The notes beneath the pieces are model-generated. The model had not been told where the DNA came from. It did no database searches and worked only from the letters and a program-made list of their open reading frames with translations. A stretch of 64,000 nt of DNA, taken from positions 1 through 64,000 of the forward strand of contig UEIF01000012.1 of the NCBI GenBank assembly GCA_900468805.1, read 5' to 3'. The translations under genes were made by a program, and so were the position numbers. Shown one piece after another: positions 1 through 8,587 of this stretch. The first letter of the stretch is position 1, and the number at the start of each line of letters is the position of its first letter. The DNA is from Hyphomicrobiales bacterium. GTDB lineage: Bacteria > Pseudomonadota > Alphaproteobacteria > Rhizobiales > Rhizobiaceae.

Positions 1-82
1 CGACGATAGCGTCGGCTGCATGTGCTCCGGAAACCGCTGCAAGGGCGGCAACAGAGCCAAGAAGGATAGTTTTAATAGACAT
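1..82 (-). CDS. Porin, RopA/Omp2-type (5' end only)
   Basis: Only the first 27 codons lie in the window; the gene runs off the left edge. The peptide begins MSIKTILLGSVAALAAVSGA and continues into HAADAIV. This is a Sec signal peptide ending in an Ala-x-Ala cleavage site, followed by the AADAIV start typical of rhizobial RopA and Brucella Omp2 porins. Such porins form trimeric outer-membrane channels for small solutes. The gene is transcribed leftwards, divergent from the sulfate operon. The assignment rests on the signal peptide alone, so the porin family is likely but the paralogue is unknown. Confidence 0.65.
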   Translation of the reverse strand, partial: MSIKTILLGSVAALAAVSGAHAADAIV

Positions 83-438
83 CAGAAAGACCTTTTACAG
101 TTTGAAAGAGGCGAGCAGTGCTTCAAGGACACCCCCACCATCGGTCGCCGAATCCCAACGACCGGAAGTCCATGTAGGCACTCGAAAACGTCAGCGCTGC
201 AAAAGAAGACTAAAAATCGACACACCAATGTCACTTTGGCGGTCGAACTGTGGCAGAAAAATCACGACTGAGGCGTGGCGCCTCAATTGGCCGCGGCCAA
301 CTGTCAGCACGTCCCATTCGCAAACACCCGCTGAAAATGGGATGGCTTTCTAAGATTGGTCCCCGGAACCGGAACAATCTTCGTTTCATTATACGACTTA
401 GTTGATAGAGTTTAGCGCATCACCACGGAGGGTTCCCC
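83..438. other. Divergent intergenic region between porin and sulfate operon
   Basis: About 356 bases hold no convincing gene; the short open frames here lack rhizobial codon use. The region must contain the leftward porin promoter and the rightward sbp promoter. A GGAGGG ribosome-binding site lies about 8 bases before the sbp ATG. An imperfect inverted repeat (ATTGGTCC then GGAACAAT, near 353-377) is the only symmetric element I noticed. I cannot assign it to a regulator. Confidence 0.5.
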
Positions 439-1464
439 ATGCAGACTTTAAGGCTCACCCGGCTCATCGCGGCCGCGGTCATGGCAGGCAGCTTTGCGAT
501 CGGCAGCGTCGCACCCGCATTCGCCGACCAGACGCTTCTGAACGTATCGTATGATCCGACGCGCGAATTGTATAAGGATTTCAACGCTGCCTTTGCTGCA
601 AAATGGAAGACTGACACCGGCGAAGCCGTGACAATCCAGGCCTCTCATGGCGGTTCCGGTGCTCAGGCGCGCTCGGTCATCGACGGCCTTGATGCCGACG
701 TCGTGACGCTCGCGCTCGAAGGCGATATCGACGCGATCGCCAAGAAGACCGGCAAGATACCGGCCGACTGGAAGACCAAACTCCCCAATAATTCGACGCC
801 CTATACCTCGACGATCGTCTTCCTCGTGCGCAAGGGCAACCCGAAGGGTATCAAGGATTGGGGCGACCTGATCAAGGATGACGTGCAGGTCATCACGCCG
901 AACCCGAAGACTTCGGGCGGCGCCCGCTGGAACTTCCTCGCAGCCTGGGCATGGGCCAAGCAGGCGAACGGCGGCGACGAAGCCAAGGCGCAGGACTATG
1001 TGACCAAGCTCCTGCAGCACGTTCCGGTTCTCGATACCGGCGCACGCGGTGCCACAACCACCTTCGTCCAGCGCGGCCTTGGCGATGTCCTGCTCGCCTG
1101 GGAAAACGAAGCCTATCTCTCGCTCGAAGAACTCGGCCCCGACCAGTTCGAGATCGTGACCCCCGCCTTCTCGATCCGTGCCGATCCACCGGTCGCAATC
1201 GTCGATGGCAATGTCGACAAGAAGGGGACCCGCAAGGTCGCCGAAGCCTATCTGAACTACCTTTATTCGGATGAAGGCCAGAAGATCGCGGCAAAGCACT
1301 ATTACCGTCCGATCAAGCCGGAAGCAGCCGACCCGGCCGACATCGCCCGCTTCCCGAAGCTGACGCTCGCCACGATCGACGACTTCGGCGGCTGGAAGAA
1401 TGCACAGCCGAAATTCTTCGGCGACGGCGGCGTATTTGACCAGATCTACAAGCCTGCCCAATAA
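439..1464 (+). CDS. sbp: Sulfate ABC transporter, periplasmic binding protein
   Basis: 341 residues, the usual length for Sbp. An N-terminal signal peptide (about residues 1-29, ending AFA-DQ) exports it to the periplasm. The mature part carries Sbp signatures: [13 protein letters not shown] near residue 34, [16 protein letters not shown] near 70, [30 protein letters not shown], and [19 protein letters not shown] around 150. It binds sulfate or thiosulfate and delivers it to CysT/CysW/CysA, which follow at once (8-base gap to cysT). It closely resembles enterobacterial Sbp rather than CysP. The ATG follows a GGAGGG ribosome-binding site. Confidence 0.95.
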   Translation: MQTLRLTRLIAAAVMAGSFAIGSVAPAFADQTLLNVSYDPTRELYKDFNAAFAAKWKTDTGEAVTIQASHGGSGAQARSVIDGLDADVVTLALEGDIDAIAKKTGKIPADWKTKLPNNSTPYTSTIVFLVRKGNPKGIKDWGDLIKDDVQVITPNPKTSGGARWNFLAAWAWAKQANGGDEAKAQDYVTKLLQHVPVLDTGARGATTTFVQRGLGDVLLAWENEAYLSLEELGPDQFEIVTPAFSIRADPPVAIVDGNVDKKGTRKVAEAYLNYLYSDEGQKIAAKHYYRPIKPEAADPADIARFPKLTLATIDDFGGWKNAQPKFFGDGGVFDQIYKPAQ

Positions 1465-1472
1465 TAGGTCTT

Positions 1473-2330
1473 ATGAGCGCACATAACCCCACACGGTGGC
1501 GGTTCAGGCGGCCGAGCGTCATTCCGGGTTTCGGACTGGCGCTCGGCCTTACCTTGATCTGGCTTACCCTTATCGTCCTGATCCCCCTGTCCGGCCTTGC
1601 CTGGCGGTCGAGCGCACTCGGCTGGGAGAAGTTCTTCGGCATCGCATTCGACCAGCGAACGCTGAGTGCGTTGCGCATCAGCTTCGGCTGCGCCTTCATC
1701 GCCGCCTGCATCAATGCCGTCTTCGGCGTCATCCTCGCCTGGGTGCTGGTGCGCTACCGGTTCCCCGGCAAGCGCATCATCGACGCGATGGTCGACCTGC
1801 CCTTCGCTCTGCCGACGGCCGTCGCCGGCATCGCACTGACCACCCTCTACGCTCCAAACGGCTGGGTCGGGCAGTTCCTGACGCCGCTCGGCATAAAGAT
1901 CGCCTTCACACCGGCCGGCATCGTCGTCGCCCTCATCTTCGTCGGCCTGCCGTTCATCGTGCGAACGGTCCAGCCGGTCATGGAAGAGATCGACAAAGAA
2001 GTGGAGGAAGCTGCCGCCACGCTTGGTGCCAACCGCTTTCAGACAATCGCGCGCGTGCTGCTGCCGGGCCTTGCGCCTGCGGCGTTGACGGGCTTTGCCC
2101 TCGCCTTTGCCCGCGCCGTTGGCGAGTATGGCTCGGTCATTTTCATCGCCGGCAACTTACCGTTCAAATCGGAAATCGCCCCGCTGTTGATCGTCATCAA
2201 GCTCGAGGAGTTCAACTATGCGGCTGCGACAGGCATTGCTGCGATCATGCTGATCCTCTCGTTCAGCTTGCTGCTCGTCATCAACCTCATCCAGAGCTGG
2301 AGCAGGCGGAGGTACGGCTATGGCGTCTGA
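1473..2330 (+). CDS. cysT: Sulfate ABC transporter permease CysT (CysU)
   Basis: 285-residue inner-membrane permease with about six transmembrane helices. The N-terminus enters the membrane at FGLALGLTLIWLTLIVLIPL. The cytoplasmic EAA loop, which docks on the ATPase, is seen as EEAAATLGANRFQTIARVLLP around residues 180-200. It forms the sulfate channel as a heterodimer with CysW. The ATG lies 8 bases after the sbp stop, and the gene overlaps cysW by 11 bases, so translation is probably coupled. First-in-order permease after sbp is the standard sulfate-operon layout. Confidence 0.94.
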   Translation: MSAHNPTRWRFRRPSVIPGFGLALGLTLIWLTLIVLIPLSGLAWRSSALGWEKFFGIAFDQRTLSALRISFGCAFIAACINAVFGVILAWVLVRYRFPGKRIIDAMVDLPFALPTAVAGIALTTLYAPNGWVGQFLTPLGIKIAFTPAGIVVALIFVGLPFIVRTVQPVMEEIDKEVEEAAATLGANRFQTIARVLLPGLAPAALTGFALAFARAVGEYGSVIFIAGNLPFKSEIAPLLIVIKLEEFNYAAATGIAAIMLILSFSLLLVINLIQSWSRRRYGYGV

Positions 2331-3207
2331 CACTAGCGGGAGTGGACCATCCGCCCAGCCGCACAAGCTCCATTCGGCAATCACAGAAAGCAAGATGGCC
2401 CGGATCGCGCTCGTCGCCATCTCGCTCGTCTTCCTTCTCCTGATCCTGTTCCTGCCGCTGGCGGCCGTTTTCGTCGAGGCATTCCGCAAGGGCGCCGGTG
2501 CGTTTTTCACCGCACTTCAGGATGCCGAGACCTTCTCCGCCATCCGCCTGACACTCATCGTTGCCGGGATCAGCGTGCCGCTGAACCTCGTCTTCGGCCT
2601 TGCAGCCGCCTGGGCGATTGCCAAGTTCGAGTTCAAGGGCAAAGCGTTCCTGACGACGCTGATCGACCTGCCTTTCTCGGTTTCACCTGTGATCTCGGGT
2701 CTCGTCTTCGTGCTGCTCTTCGGCGCCAACAGCTGGCTCGGCCAGTGGCTGAGCGCCAACGACATCAAGATCCTGTTTGCGGCGCCGGGGCTGATCCTTG
2801 CCACGATGTTCGTCACCTTCCCCTTTGTCGCGCGCGAGCTCATTCCGCTCATGCAGGAACAGGGAACCCAGGATGAGGAGGCAGCGCTTTCGCTCGGCGC
2901 CAGCGGGTGGCAGGCCTTCTGGCACGTCACGCTGCCAAACATCAAATGGGGCCTTCTCTACGGCGTGCTGCTCTGCAATGCCCGCGCCATGGGTGAGTTC
3001 GGCGCCGTATCGGTTGTATCGGGCCATATTCGCGGCCAGACCAACACGATGCCGTTGCAGGTGGAAATCCTCTACAACGAGTATAATTTCACCGGGGCCT
3101 TTGCAGTCGCCTCGCTTCTGGCCTTGCTTGCCCTTGTCACACTTGTTTTGAAGACGCTGCTGGAAATGCGCTATAGCGCCGAAATCGCCGCCAGCCGACG
3201 GCACTGA
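2320..3207 (+). CDS. cysW: Sulfate ABC transporter permease CysW
   Basis: 295 residues with a polar N-terminal tail of about 27 residues and then six predicted membrane helices starting at ARIALVAISLVFLLLILFLP. The EAA loop is EEAALSLGASGWQAFWHVTL around residue 185. CysW pairs with CysT in the inner membrane to pass sulfate. Near the C-terminus GHIRGQTNTMPLQVEILYNE is a CysW-family signature. The start overlaps the cysT 3' end by 11 bases; cysA follows after 10 bases. Confidence 0.94.
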   Translation: MASDTSGSGPSAQPHKLHSAITESKMARIALVAISLVFLLLILFLPLAAVFVEAFRKGAGAFFTALQDAETFSAIRLTLIVAGISVPLNLVFGLAAAWAIAKFEFKGKAFLTTLIDLPFSVSPVISGLVFVLLFGANSWLGQWLSANDIKILFAAPGLILATMFVTFPFVARELIPLMQEQGTQDEEAALSLGASGWQAFWHVTLPNIKWGLLYGVLLCNARAMGEFGAVSVVSGHIRGQTNTMPLQVEILYNEYNFTGAFAVASLLALLALVTLVLKTLLEMRYSAEIAASRRH

Positions 3208-3217
3208 AGGAATTAGA

Positions 3218-4258
3218 ATGGAAGTACGCGTCCAGAACATACGCAAGGAATTCGACCGCTTTCCGGCGCTGCACGATGTCTCGCTCGATATCCGCTCCGG
3301 TGAATTGATCGCACTGCTCGGCCCCTCCGGCTCCGGCAAGACTACGCTTTTGCGCCTCATCGCCGGCCTTGAAAGCCCAACCGAAGGCCAGATCTTCTTC
3401 GGCGAGGAAGATGCGTCGAGGAAGACTGTGCAACAACGCAATATCGGCTTCGTGTTCCAGCACTATGCGCTTTTCCGCCATATGACAGTACTCGACAACG
3501 TCTCCTTCGGCCTGAAGGTGCGCAATGCGTCGCGCCGTCCGCCGAAAGCCGAAATCCGCAAGCGGGCGCTGGAGCTGCTCGATCTCGTGCAGCTCTCAGG
3601 TCTTGAAAAGCGCTATCCGGCGCAGCTTTCCGGCGGCCAGCGCCAGCGCGTGGCCCTTGCCCGCGCCATGGCGGTCGAGCCGAACGTCCTGCTGCTCGAC
3701 GAGCCTTTCGGCGCGCTTGATGCGCAGGTGCGCAAGGACCTGCGCAAATGGCTACGCGAAATCCATGACCGCACCGGCCACACCACCGTCTTCGTCACCC
3801 ATGATCAGGACGAGGCGATGGAGCTTGCCGACCGCGTCGTCGTCATGAGCCAGGGCGCGATCGAGCAGGTCGGCACGCCGGATCAGGTCTACGACAGCCC
3901 CAATTCGCCCTTCGTCTTCGGCTTCGTCGGCCAGTCGAACTGCCTGCAGGTGGAGGTTGCCGGCGGCGATATCCACTTCGAGGGCCGCTCGCTCGGCCTT
4001 AATGCCGAGAACGAGACTGATGGCGCTGCGCAACTTTACTTCCGCCCGCACGATGTCCGGCTCTGTGAATCTGCCGAGAACTGCATTGCCGGCCAGCCGG
4101 TCGCCAGCCGGCGCGTCGCAGGCACCCGCCATATCGAACTCGACATCGGCAAGGAGCGCCCGCATATCGAAATCGAGCTTCCGCCGAGCGAAGCAGACAG
4201 GCTCGACCGGTCGCGCGTCGCCTTCAAGCCGACACGCTGGAAGCTCTTCCGAGGCTGA
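3218..4258 (+). CDS. cysA: Sulfate/thiosulfate import ATPase CysA
   Basis: 346-residue ABC ATPase. It shows Walker A GPSGSGKTTLLR (about residues 38-49), a Q-loop in VFQHYALF, signature LSGGQRQRVALARA, Walker B VLLLDEPFGALD, and the switch histidine in FVTHDQDEAMELADR. The C-terminal ~110 residues form the TOBE-like regulatory region of CysA. It powers sulfate import through CysT/CysW. It is the last gene of the operon, and a hairpin terminator candidate follows 16 bases after the stop. Confidence 0.95.
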   Translation: MEVRVQNIRKEFDRFPALHDVSLDIRSGELIALLGPSGSGKTTLLRLIAGLESPTEGQIFFGEEDASRKTVQQRNIGFVFQHYALFRHMTVLDNVSFGLKVRNASRRPPKAEIRKRALELLDLVQLSGLEKRYPAQLSGGQRQRVALARAMAVEPNVLLLDEPFGALDAQVRKDLRKWLREIHDRTGHTTVFVTHDQDEAMELADRVVVMSQGAIEQVGTPDQVYDSPNSPFVFGFVGQSNCLQVEVAGGDIHFEGRSLGLNAENETDGAAQLYFRPHDVRLCESAENCIAGQPVASRRVAGTRHIELDIGKERPHIEIELPPSEADRLDRSRVAFKPTRWKLFRG

Positions 4259-4273
4259 TATTCGTTCAATCCG

Positions 4274-4305
4274 GGTTCTCGCCGGAATCGCATGTGGCGA
4301 GAACC
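4274..4305 (+). terminator. Hairpin terminator after cysA
   Basis: Perfect 10-bp inverted repeat GGTTCTCGCC (4274-4283) and GGCGAGAACC (4296-4305) with a 12-base loop, directly after the sulfate operon. A short T-rich stretch (ATTTTG) follows a few bases later, so it is a plausible but not classical rho-independent terminator. Confidence 0.6.
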
Positions 4306-4415
4306 ATTGAGAATTTTGTGATCTCCGGTTGTTTGTATTTTTGTCACGTGCCGGATAAAACGTTTTTGCTTAGATCGAAAAGGGCTGGACTAATTCCAAT
4401 AGGAGGCACCTGGCG

Positions 4416-5225
4416 TTGAGGGCGGATATTTCCTTTGGAAAATCCCTGGTCGGGATTTTGTTCGTAGGACTGGCAGCCGCGAGCTGCACGACAACACCGA
4501 AACCGGCGTCCACGTCGGTCAAGAGCAAGCCGAAACACGTTCAACCGGCAAAAGTCAGTTTCAACTACACCACCAAGGATCGTGATTGCCTGAAGCGCGC
4601 GATGTACTTTGAATCCGAGCATTCGGATGAGGCGGGCTATCTGGCCGTTGGCAGTGTTGTCATGAACCGGCTGACCTCAGGAGCCTATGCCGACTCCATA
4701 TGCGGCGTCGTCGCCCAGAAGCGGCAATTTGCGCCGGGTGTCATGACGCGAGAAGTGAAGCCGCAGGCCGAACCCGAACTTGCGACAGCGGCTGACGCGG
4801 TCCTGAGCGGCGAGCGCCATCCGGCGGTCGGAGACGCGATGTTCTTCCACACCGCGGGATTGAAATTCCCATATAACAACATGCACTATGTGACAGTCGC
4901 TGGCGGCAATGCCTTCTACGAGAAGCGCGACGAAGACGGCACACTCGAAACGCCGCCGCCGCTGCCTTCTTACGAAGTCGCGATGAACTACGTACCGGGT
5001 GAAAGCATGCTGCCGCCGCAGTTCGATGTGCTGATCCCGTCAACCGTTCCGGTTCCGATCCCAGCTCCGGACCCCTCGGCCACGGCGAGCACGCAACCGA
5101 TGCCGATCCTTGAGCCGGTGACCTCGATCGAGCCGGCGCCCGGCGTACCGGTCGCTATCCCGACACCCCGCCCCGCTTCCGACAGCGTGATGCTGCGACC
5201 AAGCATTCCGGCAAACGGCGGCTGA
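4416..5225 (+). CDS. SleB-type cell wall hydrolase, putative lipoprotein
   Basis: 269 residues. An N-terminal hydrophobic stretch ends at LAAASC, a possible lipobox, suggesting an envelope-anchored protein. Residues about 55-170 match the Hydrolase_2 (SleB/CwlJ) domain: DCLKRAMYFESEHSDEAGYL with the catalytic glutamate, VVMNRLTSGAYADSICGVV, QFAPGVM and FFHTAGLKFPY. These enzymes cut peptidoglycan glycan strands. The C-terminal ~100 residues are Pro/Thr-rich, probably a wall-spanning linker. The start is TTG, supported by AGGAGG 10 bases upstream. It is monocistronic, and a repeat element follows it. Confidence 0.85.
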   Translation: MRADISFGKSLVGILFVGLAAASCTTTPKPASTSVKSKPKHVQPAKVSFNYTTKDRDCLKRAMYFESEHSDEAGYLAVGSVVMNRLTSGAYADSICGVVAQKRQFAPGVMTREVKPQAEPELATAADAVLSGERHPAVGDAMFFHTAGLKFPYNNMHYVTVAGGNAFYEKRDEDGTLETPPPLPSYEVAMNYVPGESMLPPQFDVLIPSTVPVPIPAPDPSATASTQPMPILEPVTSIEPAPGVPVAIPTPRPASDSVMLRPSIPANGG

Positions 5226-5242
5226 TCCCGGAAGTCTGAGGC

Positions 5243-5350
5243 GCCTTGAGCATATCCGTTTTCTTCGAATTGCGGATATGCTCCATTCTTTTGTTTTCGC
5301 ACAGTTTCCAACGCAAAACCGCTACGCACTTTTGCCGGAATTGCTCTAGG
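5243..5350. repeat. Rhizobial intergenic mosaic repeat (RIME-like)
   Basis: Between two convergent genes lies GAGCATATCCG (5248-5258) paired with CGGATATGCTC (5273-5283), a perfect 11-bp hairpin followed by T-rich sequence. After it comes AAAACCGCTACGCACTTTT and CCGGAATTGCTCTAG. Combinations of this kind recur in rhizobial intergenic regions as mosaic elements. The hairpin may also end transcription from the hydrolase side. Family membership is from memory of such elements, not from a search. Confidence 0.65.
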
Positions 5351-6578
5351 CGCGCTCTTCCCAGACCTTCGCAAGCTCGACGATCGTCCTCACAGCCTTT
5401 TCCATATCCTGGCGGCTGATCCATTCGAGCGGCGAGTGGAAAGCGTGGCCGCCGGCAAAGATGTTCGGGCATGGCAGGCCCATGAAGGAAAGGCGCGAAC
5501 CGTCCGTACCGCCGCGAATGCTTCCGCGCACCGGCGTCATGCCCGCCCGGCGCACCGCCTCGACGGCGTTCTCGACGATCTCAGGATGACGGTCGAGCAC
5601 GACCTTCATATTGCGGTACTGTTCCTTCACATCGAAACGATAGGTCGAGCCCGGATAGGATTTCATCACATCCTTGACGATTCCTTCGAGCATGGCCTCC
5701 TTTTCGGTAAGGCCTTCGTCGGTGAAGTCGCGGATGATGAGGCTGATCGCAGACTTTTCCATCGAGCCGGCGACGCCGGTCGGATGGATGAAGCCCTGCT
5801 TTCCCTCTGTCGTCTCCGGCGCAATATCCTTCGGCAGCCGGTCGATGATGGCGCCGGCGATCTTGATGGCGTTTTCCATTCGGTCCTTGGCGAAACCCGG
5901 ATGGATCGCCACGCCCGCGATGACAATATCGACGCTGTCGGCCGAGAAGGTCTCATCCTCGATATGGCCGGCGGTCTCGCCATCCATCGTATAGGCATAA
6001 TCGGCGCCGAGCTTCTTCAGGTCGACCTTGTTGACGCCGCGGCCGACCTCTTCGTCCGGCGTAAAGAGGATCTTGATCGTTCCGTGCTTGATGTCGGGAT
6101 TATCGATGAGGATCTGGGCAGCGGCCATGATCTCCGCCAGCCCCGCCTTGTCGTCGGCGCCGAGCAAGGTCGTGCCGTCGGTGGTGATGATGTCGTTGCC
6201 GATCTGGTTTTTCAGCTGGGGATGCTCGGAGACGCGGATCACCCGGCTTGGATCGCCGGGAAGCAGGATATCCCCGCCCGCATAATTCGTCACCATCTGC
6301 GGCTTGACGTTCCTGCCCGTGAAGTCAGGCGCAGTATCCATATGCGAGCAGAAGCAGATGACCGGGACGCTCTTATTGCTATTGGCCGGAATGGTCGCAT
6401 ACACATAGCCGTGCTCGTCGAGATGCGCATCCGAAAGGCCGACCTCTAAGAGCTCCTCAACCAGAACCCGGCCGAGATCCTTCTGTTTCTCGGTGGTCGG
6501 CTGCGTCGCTGAGGCGGGATCGGATTGGGTGTCGATAACGACATAGCGGAGAAAGCGGTCGAGAACGGTGCCTGTCAA
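5346..6578 (-). CDS. pepT: Peptidase T (tripeptide aminopeptidase)
   Basis: 410 residues, matching PepT. It is an M20-family dizinc exopeptidase that removes N-terminal residues from tripeptides in the cytoplasm. Visible motifs are FCSHMDTAPDFTG (metal-binding His/Asp), TTLLGADDKAGLAEI (bridging Asp), LFTPDEEVGRGV (catalytic Glu pair), YTMDGETAG and PVRGSIRGGTDGSRLS. I chose a TTG start because GGAG sits 8 bases upstream and the protein then begins TGTVLDRFLRYVVIDTQSDP like the family; GTG starts at 6587 or 6650 are open alternatives. It lies downstream of the ABC cluster on the same strand and could be its last gene. Confidence 0.9.
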   Translation of the reverse strand: MTGTVLDRFLRYVVIDTQSDPASATQPTTEKQKDLGRVLVEELLEVGLSDAHLDEHGYVYATIPANSNKSVPVICFCSHMDTAPDFTGRNVKPQMVTNYAGGDILLPGDPSRVIRVSEHPQLKNQIGNDIITTDGTTLLGADDKAGLAEIMAAAQILIDNPDIKHGTIKILFTPDEEVGRGVNKVDLKKLGADYAYTMDGETAGHIEDETFSADSVDIVIAGVAIHPGFAKDRMENAIKIAGAIIDRLPKDIAPETTEGKQGFIHPTGVAGSMEKSAISLIIRDFTDEGLTEKEAMLEGIVKDVMKSYPGSTYRFDVKEQYRNMKVVLDRHPEIVENAVEAVRRAGMTPVRGSIRGGTDGSRLSFMGLPCPNIFAGGHAFHSPLEWISRQDMEKAVRTIVELAKVWEERA

Positions 6579-6690
6579 AATATCCACTCCAGCGTGATCA
6601 TCTTCTGACGATATAGCCCCCGAAGGCTCTGCAACGAAAGCCTTTTTCACCTGCAGTAATCGCTATCCGCGACAGTCGCCTTCCCGCAAC

Positions 6691-7749
6691 TCAATCGACG
6701 CGATTGCCCTCGCCGTTGAACACATGCAGGTGCTTAGCCGGAAAAGCCACGTTGGCGTTTGGCCCCGCAGTCATCGCCTCACGATCGAGCGTAAAAGTCT
6801 TGAACGGCAGGCCATGCAGCGAAAGATGCAGGATGATGCCGAAGCCCGTCGGCTCGACGAGTTCGACATCGGCGGCAATTCCTGGTCCGTCACTTGTCAT
6901 GACGACGTGCTCCGGCCGAATGCCGAGCGTGACCTTTTCGCCGTTCGAAAGGGACAATGTTTTATCCAGGGGCACGATCGTGCCGTCCTTCAGCTTCACG
7001 CCGCCTGCCTCGTAGCTCGCCTCGAGGAAGTTCATGCCGGGCGAGCCGATGAAGCCCGCGACGAAGAGATTGGCGGGGCGGTCATACAGCTCCAGGGGGC
7101 TGCCGACCTGCTGCACGACCCCGCCATGCATGGCGACGATCCGGTCCGCCAGTGTCATCGCCTCGATCTGATCGTGGGTCACGTAGATCGAGGTTGCCTT
7201 GAGGTCGCCATGCAGTTTCTTGATTTCGGCGCGCATCTGTTCGCGCAGGCGCGCGTCGAGGTTCGACAGCGGCTCATCGAACAGGAAGGCTTTCGGCTGG
7301 CGCACAATGGCGCGGCCCATGGCGACGCGCTGACGCTGGCCGCCGGACAGCGCCTTCGGGCGGCGCTCCAGCAGCGGATCGAGGCCGAGCTTCGAAGCTG
7401 CACTCGCAACGGCACTGGCGATCTTTTCCTTCGCCGTCTTCCTGAGCTTCAGGCTGTAGCTCATATTGCCGGCGACATTCATATGCGGATAGAGCGCATA
7501 GGACTGAAACACCATGGCAATGTCGCGGTCTTTCGGATGCAGTTCGTTGACGCGGTTGCCGGCAATGCGGATTTCGCCGCCGGTCACCTCTTCGAGGCCG
7601 GCAATCATGCGCAGAAGCGTGGACTTGCCGCAGCCGGACGGGCCGACCAGGACGACGAATTCACCGTCCTTGATCTCCAGATCGACGCCGTGCAGCACGG
7701 ACATATGACCATAAGACTTCTGGATATTCTTGATATCGATCGATGCCAT
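6691..7749 (-). CDS. CUT1-family ABC transporter ATPase (MalK/UgpC-like)
   Basis: 352 residues. Walker A GPSGCGKSTLLRMIAGLE, Q-loop VFQSYALYPHM, signature LSGGQRQRVAMGRA, Walker B FLFDEPLSNLDA and switch His in YVTHDQIEAMTLADR are all present. The C-terminal ~115 residues form the OB-fold regulatory region of MalK-type ATPases. It drives the importer formed by the two permeases just upstream. The ATG at 7749 (MASIDIKNIQKSYG) lies 4 bases after the preceding permease stop; an upstream extension of seven codons is open but not family-like. The substrate cannot be read from the ATPase. Confidence 0.9.
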   Translation of the reverse strand: MASIDIKNIQKSYGHMSVLHGVDLEIKDGEFVVLVGPSGCGKSTLLRMIAGLEEVTGGEIRIAGNRVNELHPKDRDIAMVFQSYALYPHMNVAGNMSYSLKLRKTAKEKIASAVASAASKLGLDPLLERRPKALSGGQRQRVAMGRAIVRQPKAFLFDEPLSNLDARLREQMRAEIKKLHGDLKATSIYVTHDQIEAMTLADRIVAMHGGVVQQVGSPLELYDRPANLFVAGFIGSPGMNFLEASYEAGGVKLKDGTIVPLDKTLSLSNGEKVTLGIRPEHVVMTSDGPGIAADVELVEPTGFGIILHLSLHGLPFKTFTLDREAMTAGPNANVAFPAKHLHVFNGEGNRVD

Positions 7750-7753
7750 TTGA

Positions 7754-8584
7754 CTAACCCTTGACCGCACCGGCCGTCAGGCCCTGAACGAGATAACGCT
7801 GGATGAGCAGGAAGAAGAGGCCGGCCGGAATGAGCGCCATGATGCCTGCCGCCATCATCTGCCCGAAATCCACGGAGAATTTCGAAACGAAAGTGAGAAG
7901 GCCGACGGGGAAGGTCGCCGCATCATTGCCGTTGATCAGCATCAGCGCAAAGAGCAGCTCGCTCCAGGCCGCAGTGAAGACAAAGCCGAGGGTCGCCGCA
8001 ATGCCCGGCAGCGTCAGCGGCAGGATGATCTGCCGGAAGGCCGTGAATTGGGTGGCGCCATCGATCATCGCTGCCTCCTCGAGATCCTTCGGGATACCGT
8101 CGAAGAAGGACTGCATCAGGAAGGTCGCGAAAGGCACGTTGAAGGCGGTGTAAACGATGACGAGGCCAGTCAGGCTGTTCGTCAGGTGTAGCGGCGACAG
8201 AATCTTGAAGATCGGCGCGACCAGCATGACCAGCGGAAACATCTGGGTAAGCAGCATCAGCGCGATGATCCAGTATTTCGCCCGGAAGCTGAAGCGTGAC
8301 AACGCATAGCCTGACAAAGAAGCGCAGATCGTCACCGCCACCGCCGTCGAAGCCGAGACGATGACGCTATTCTTGAAGAAGGTCGGGAAGGCGCTGTGCT
8401 CCAACACGAAGCTGTAATGTTCCCACGTGGTCCGCGACGGCCACATGCGCACGCCCTCCGTATAGAGCAGGTCGTTCGGGGTGACCGAGACCTTCAAGAG
8501 CCAGAAGAGCGGGAAGAGCGCGAAAACGACATAGACGAGAATCGCCAGACGATGCGCGATGATGGGAAGAATGGATCGTCTCAT
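7754..8584 (-). CDS. CUT1-family ABC transporter permease (MalG-like)
   Basis: 276-residue inner-membrane protein with about six helices. The EAA loop is EEAAMIDGATQFTAFRQIIL near residue 165-185. The C-terminus ends QRYLVQGLTAGAVKG, the standard MalG-family tail. It pairs with the permease encoded immediately upstream (3-base gap) and is followed 4 bases later by the ATPase, so the three are tightly co-translated. Substrate unknown; the family carries oligosaccharides, polyols or glycerol phosphates. Confidence 0.9.
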   Translation of the reverse strand: MRRSILPIIAHRLAILVYVVFALFPLFWLLKVSVTPNDLLYTEGVRMWPSRTTWEHYSFVLEHSAFPTFFKNSVIVSASTAVAVTICASLSGYALSRFSFRAKYWIIALMLLTQMFPLVMLVAPIFKILSPLHLTNSLTGLVIVYTAFNVPFATFLMQSFFDGIPKDLEEAAMIDGATQFTAFRQIILPLTLPGIAATLGFVFTAAWSELLFALMLINGNDAATFPVGLLTFVSKFSVDFGQMMAAGIMALIPAGLFFLLIQRYLVQGLTAGAVKG

Positions 8585-8587
8585 GGC

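Noticed and set aside
355..395. GGAAC followed by CGTT upstream of sbp as an EcfG promoter
   Set aside because: The spacers are only 12 and 6 bases, far from the required 16-17.
448..1461. Long minus-strand frame opposite sbp (and similar long antisense frames opposite many genes)
   Set aside because: High GC suppresses stop codons in antisense frames; these lack ribosome-binding sites and family motifs, while the sense frames carry clear domains.
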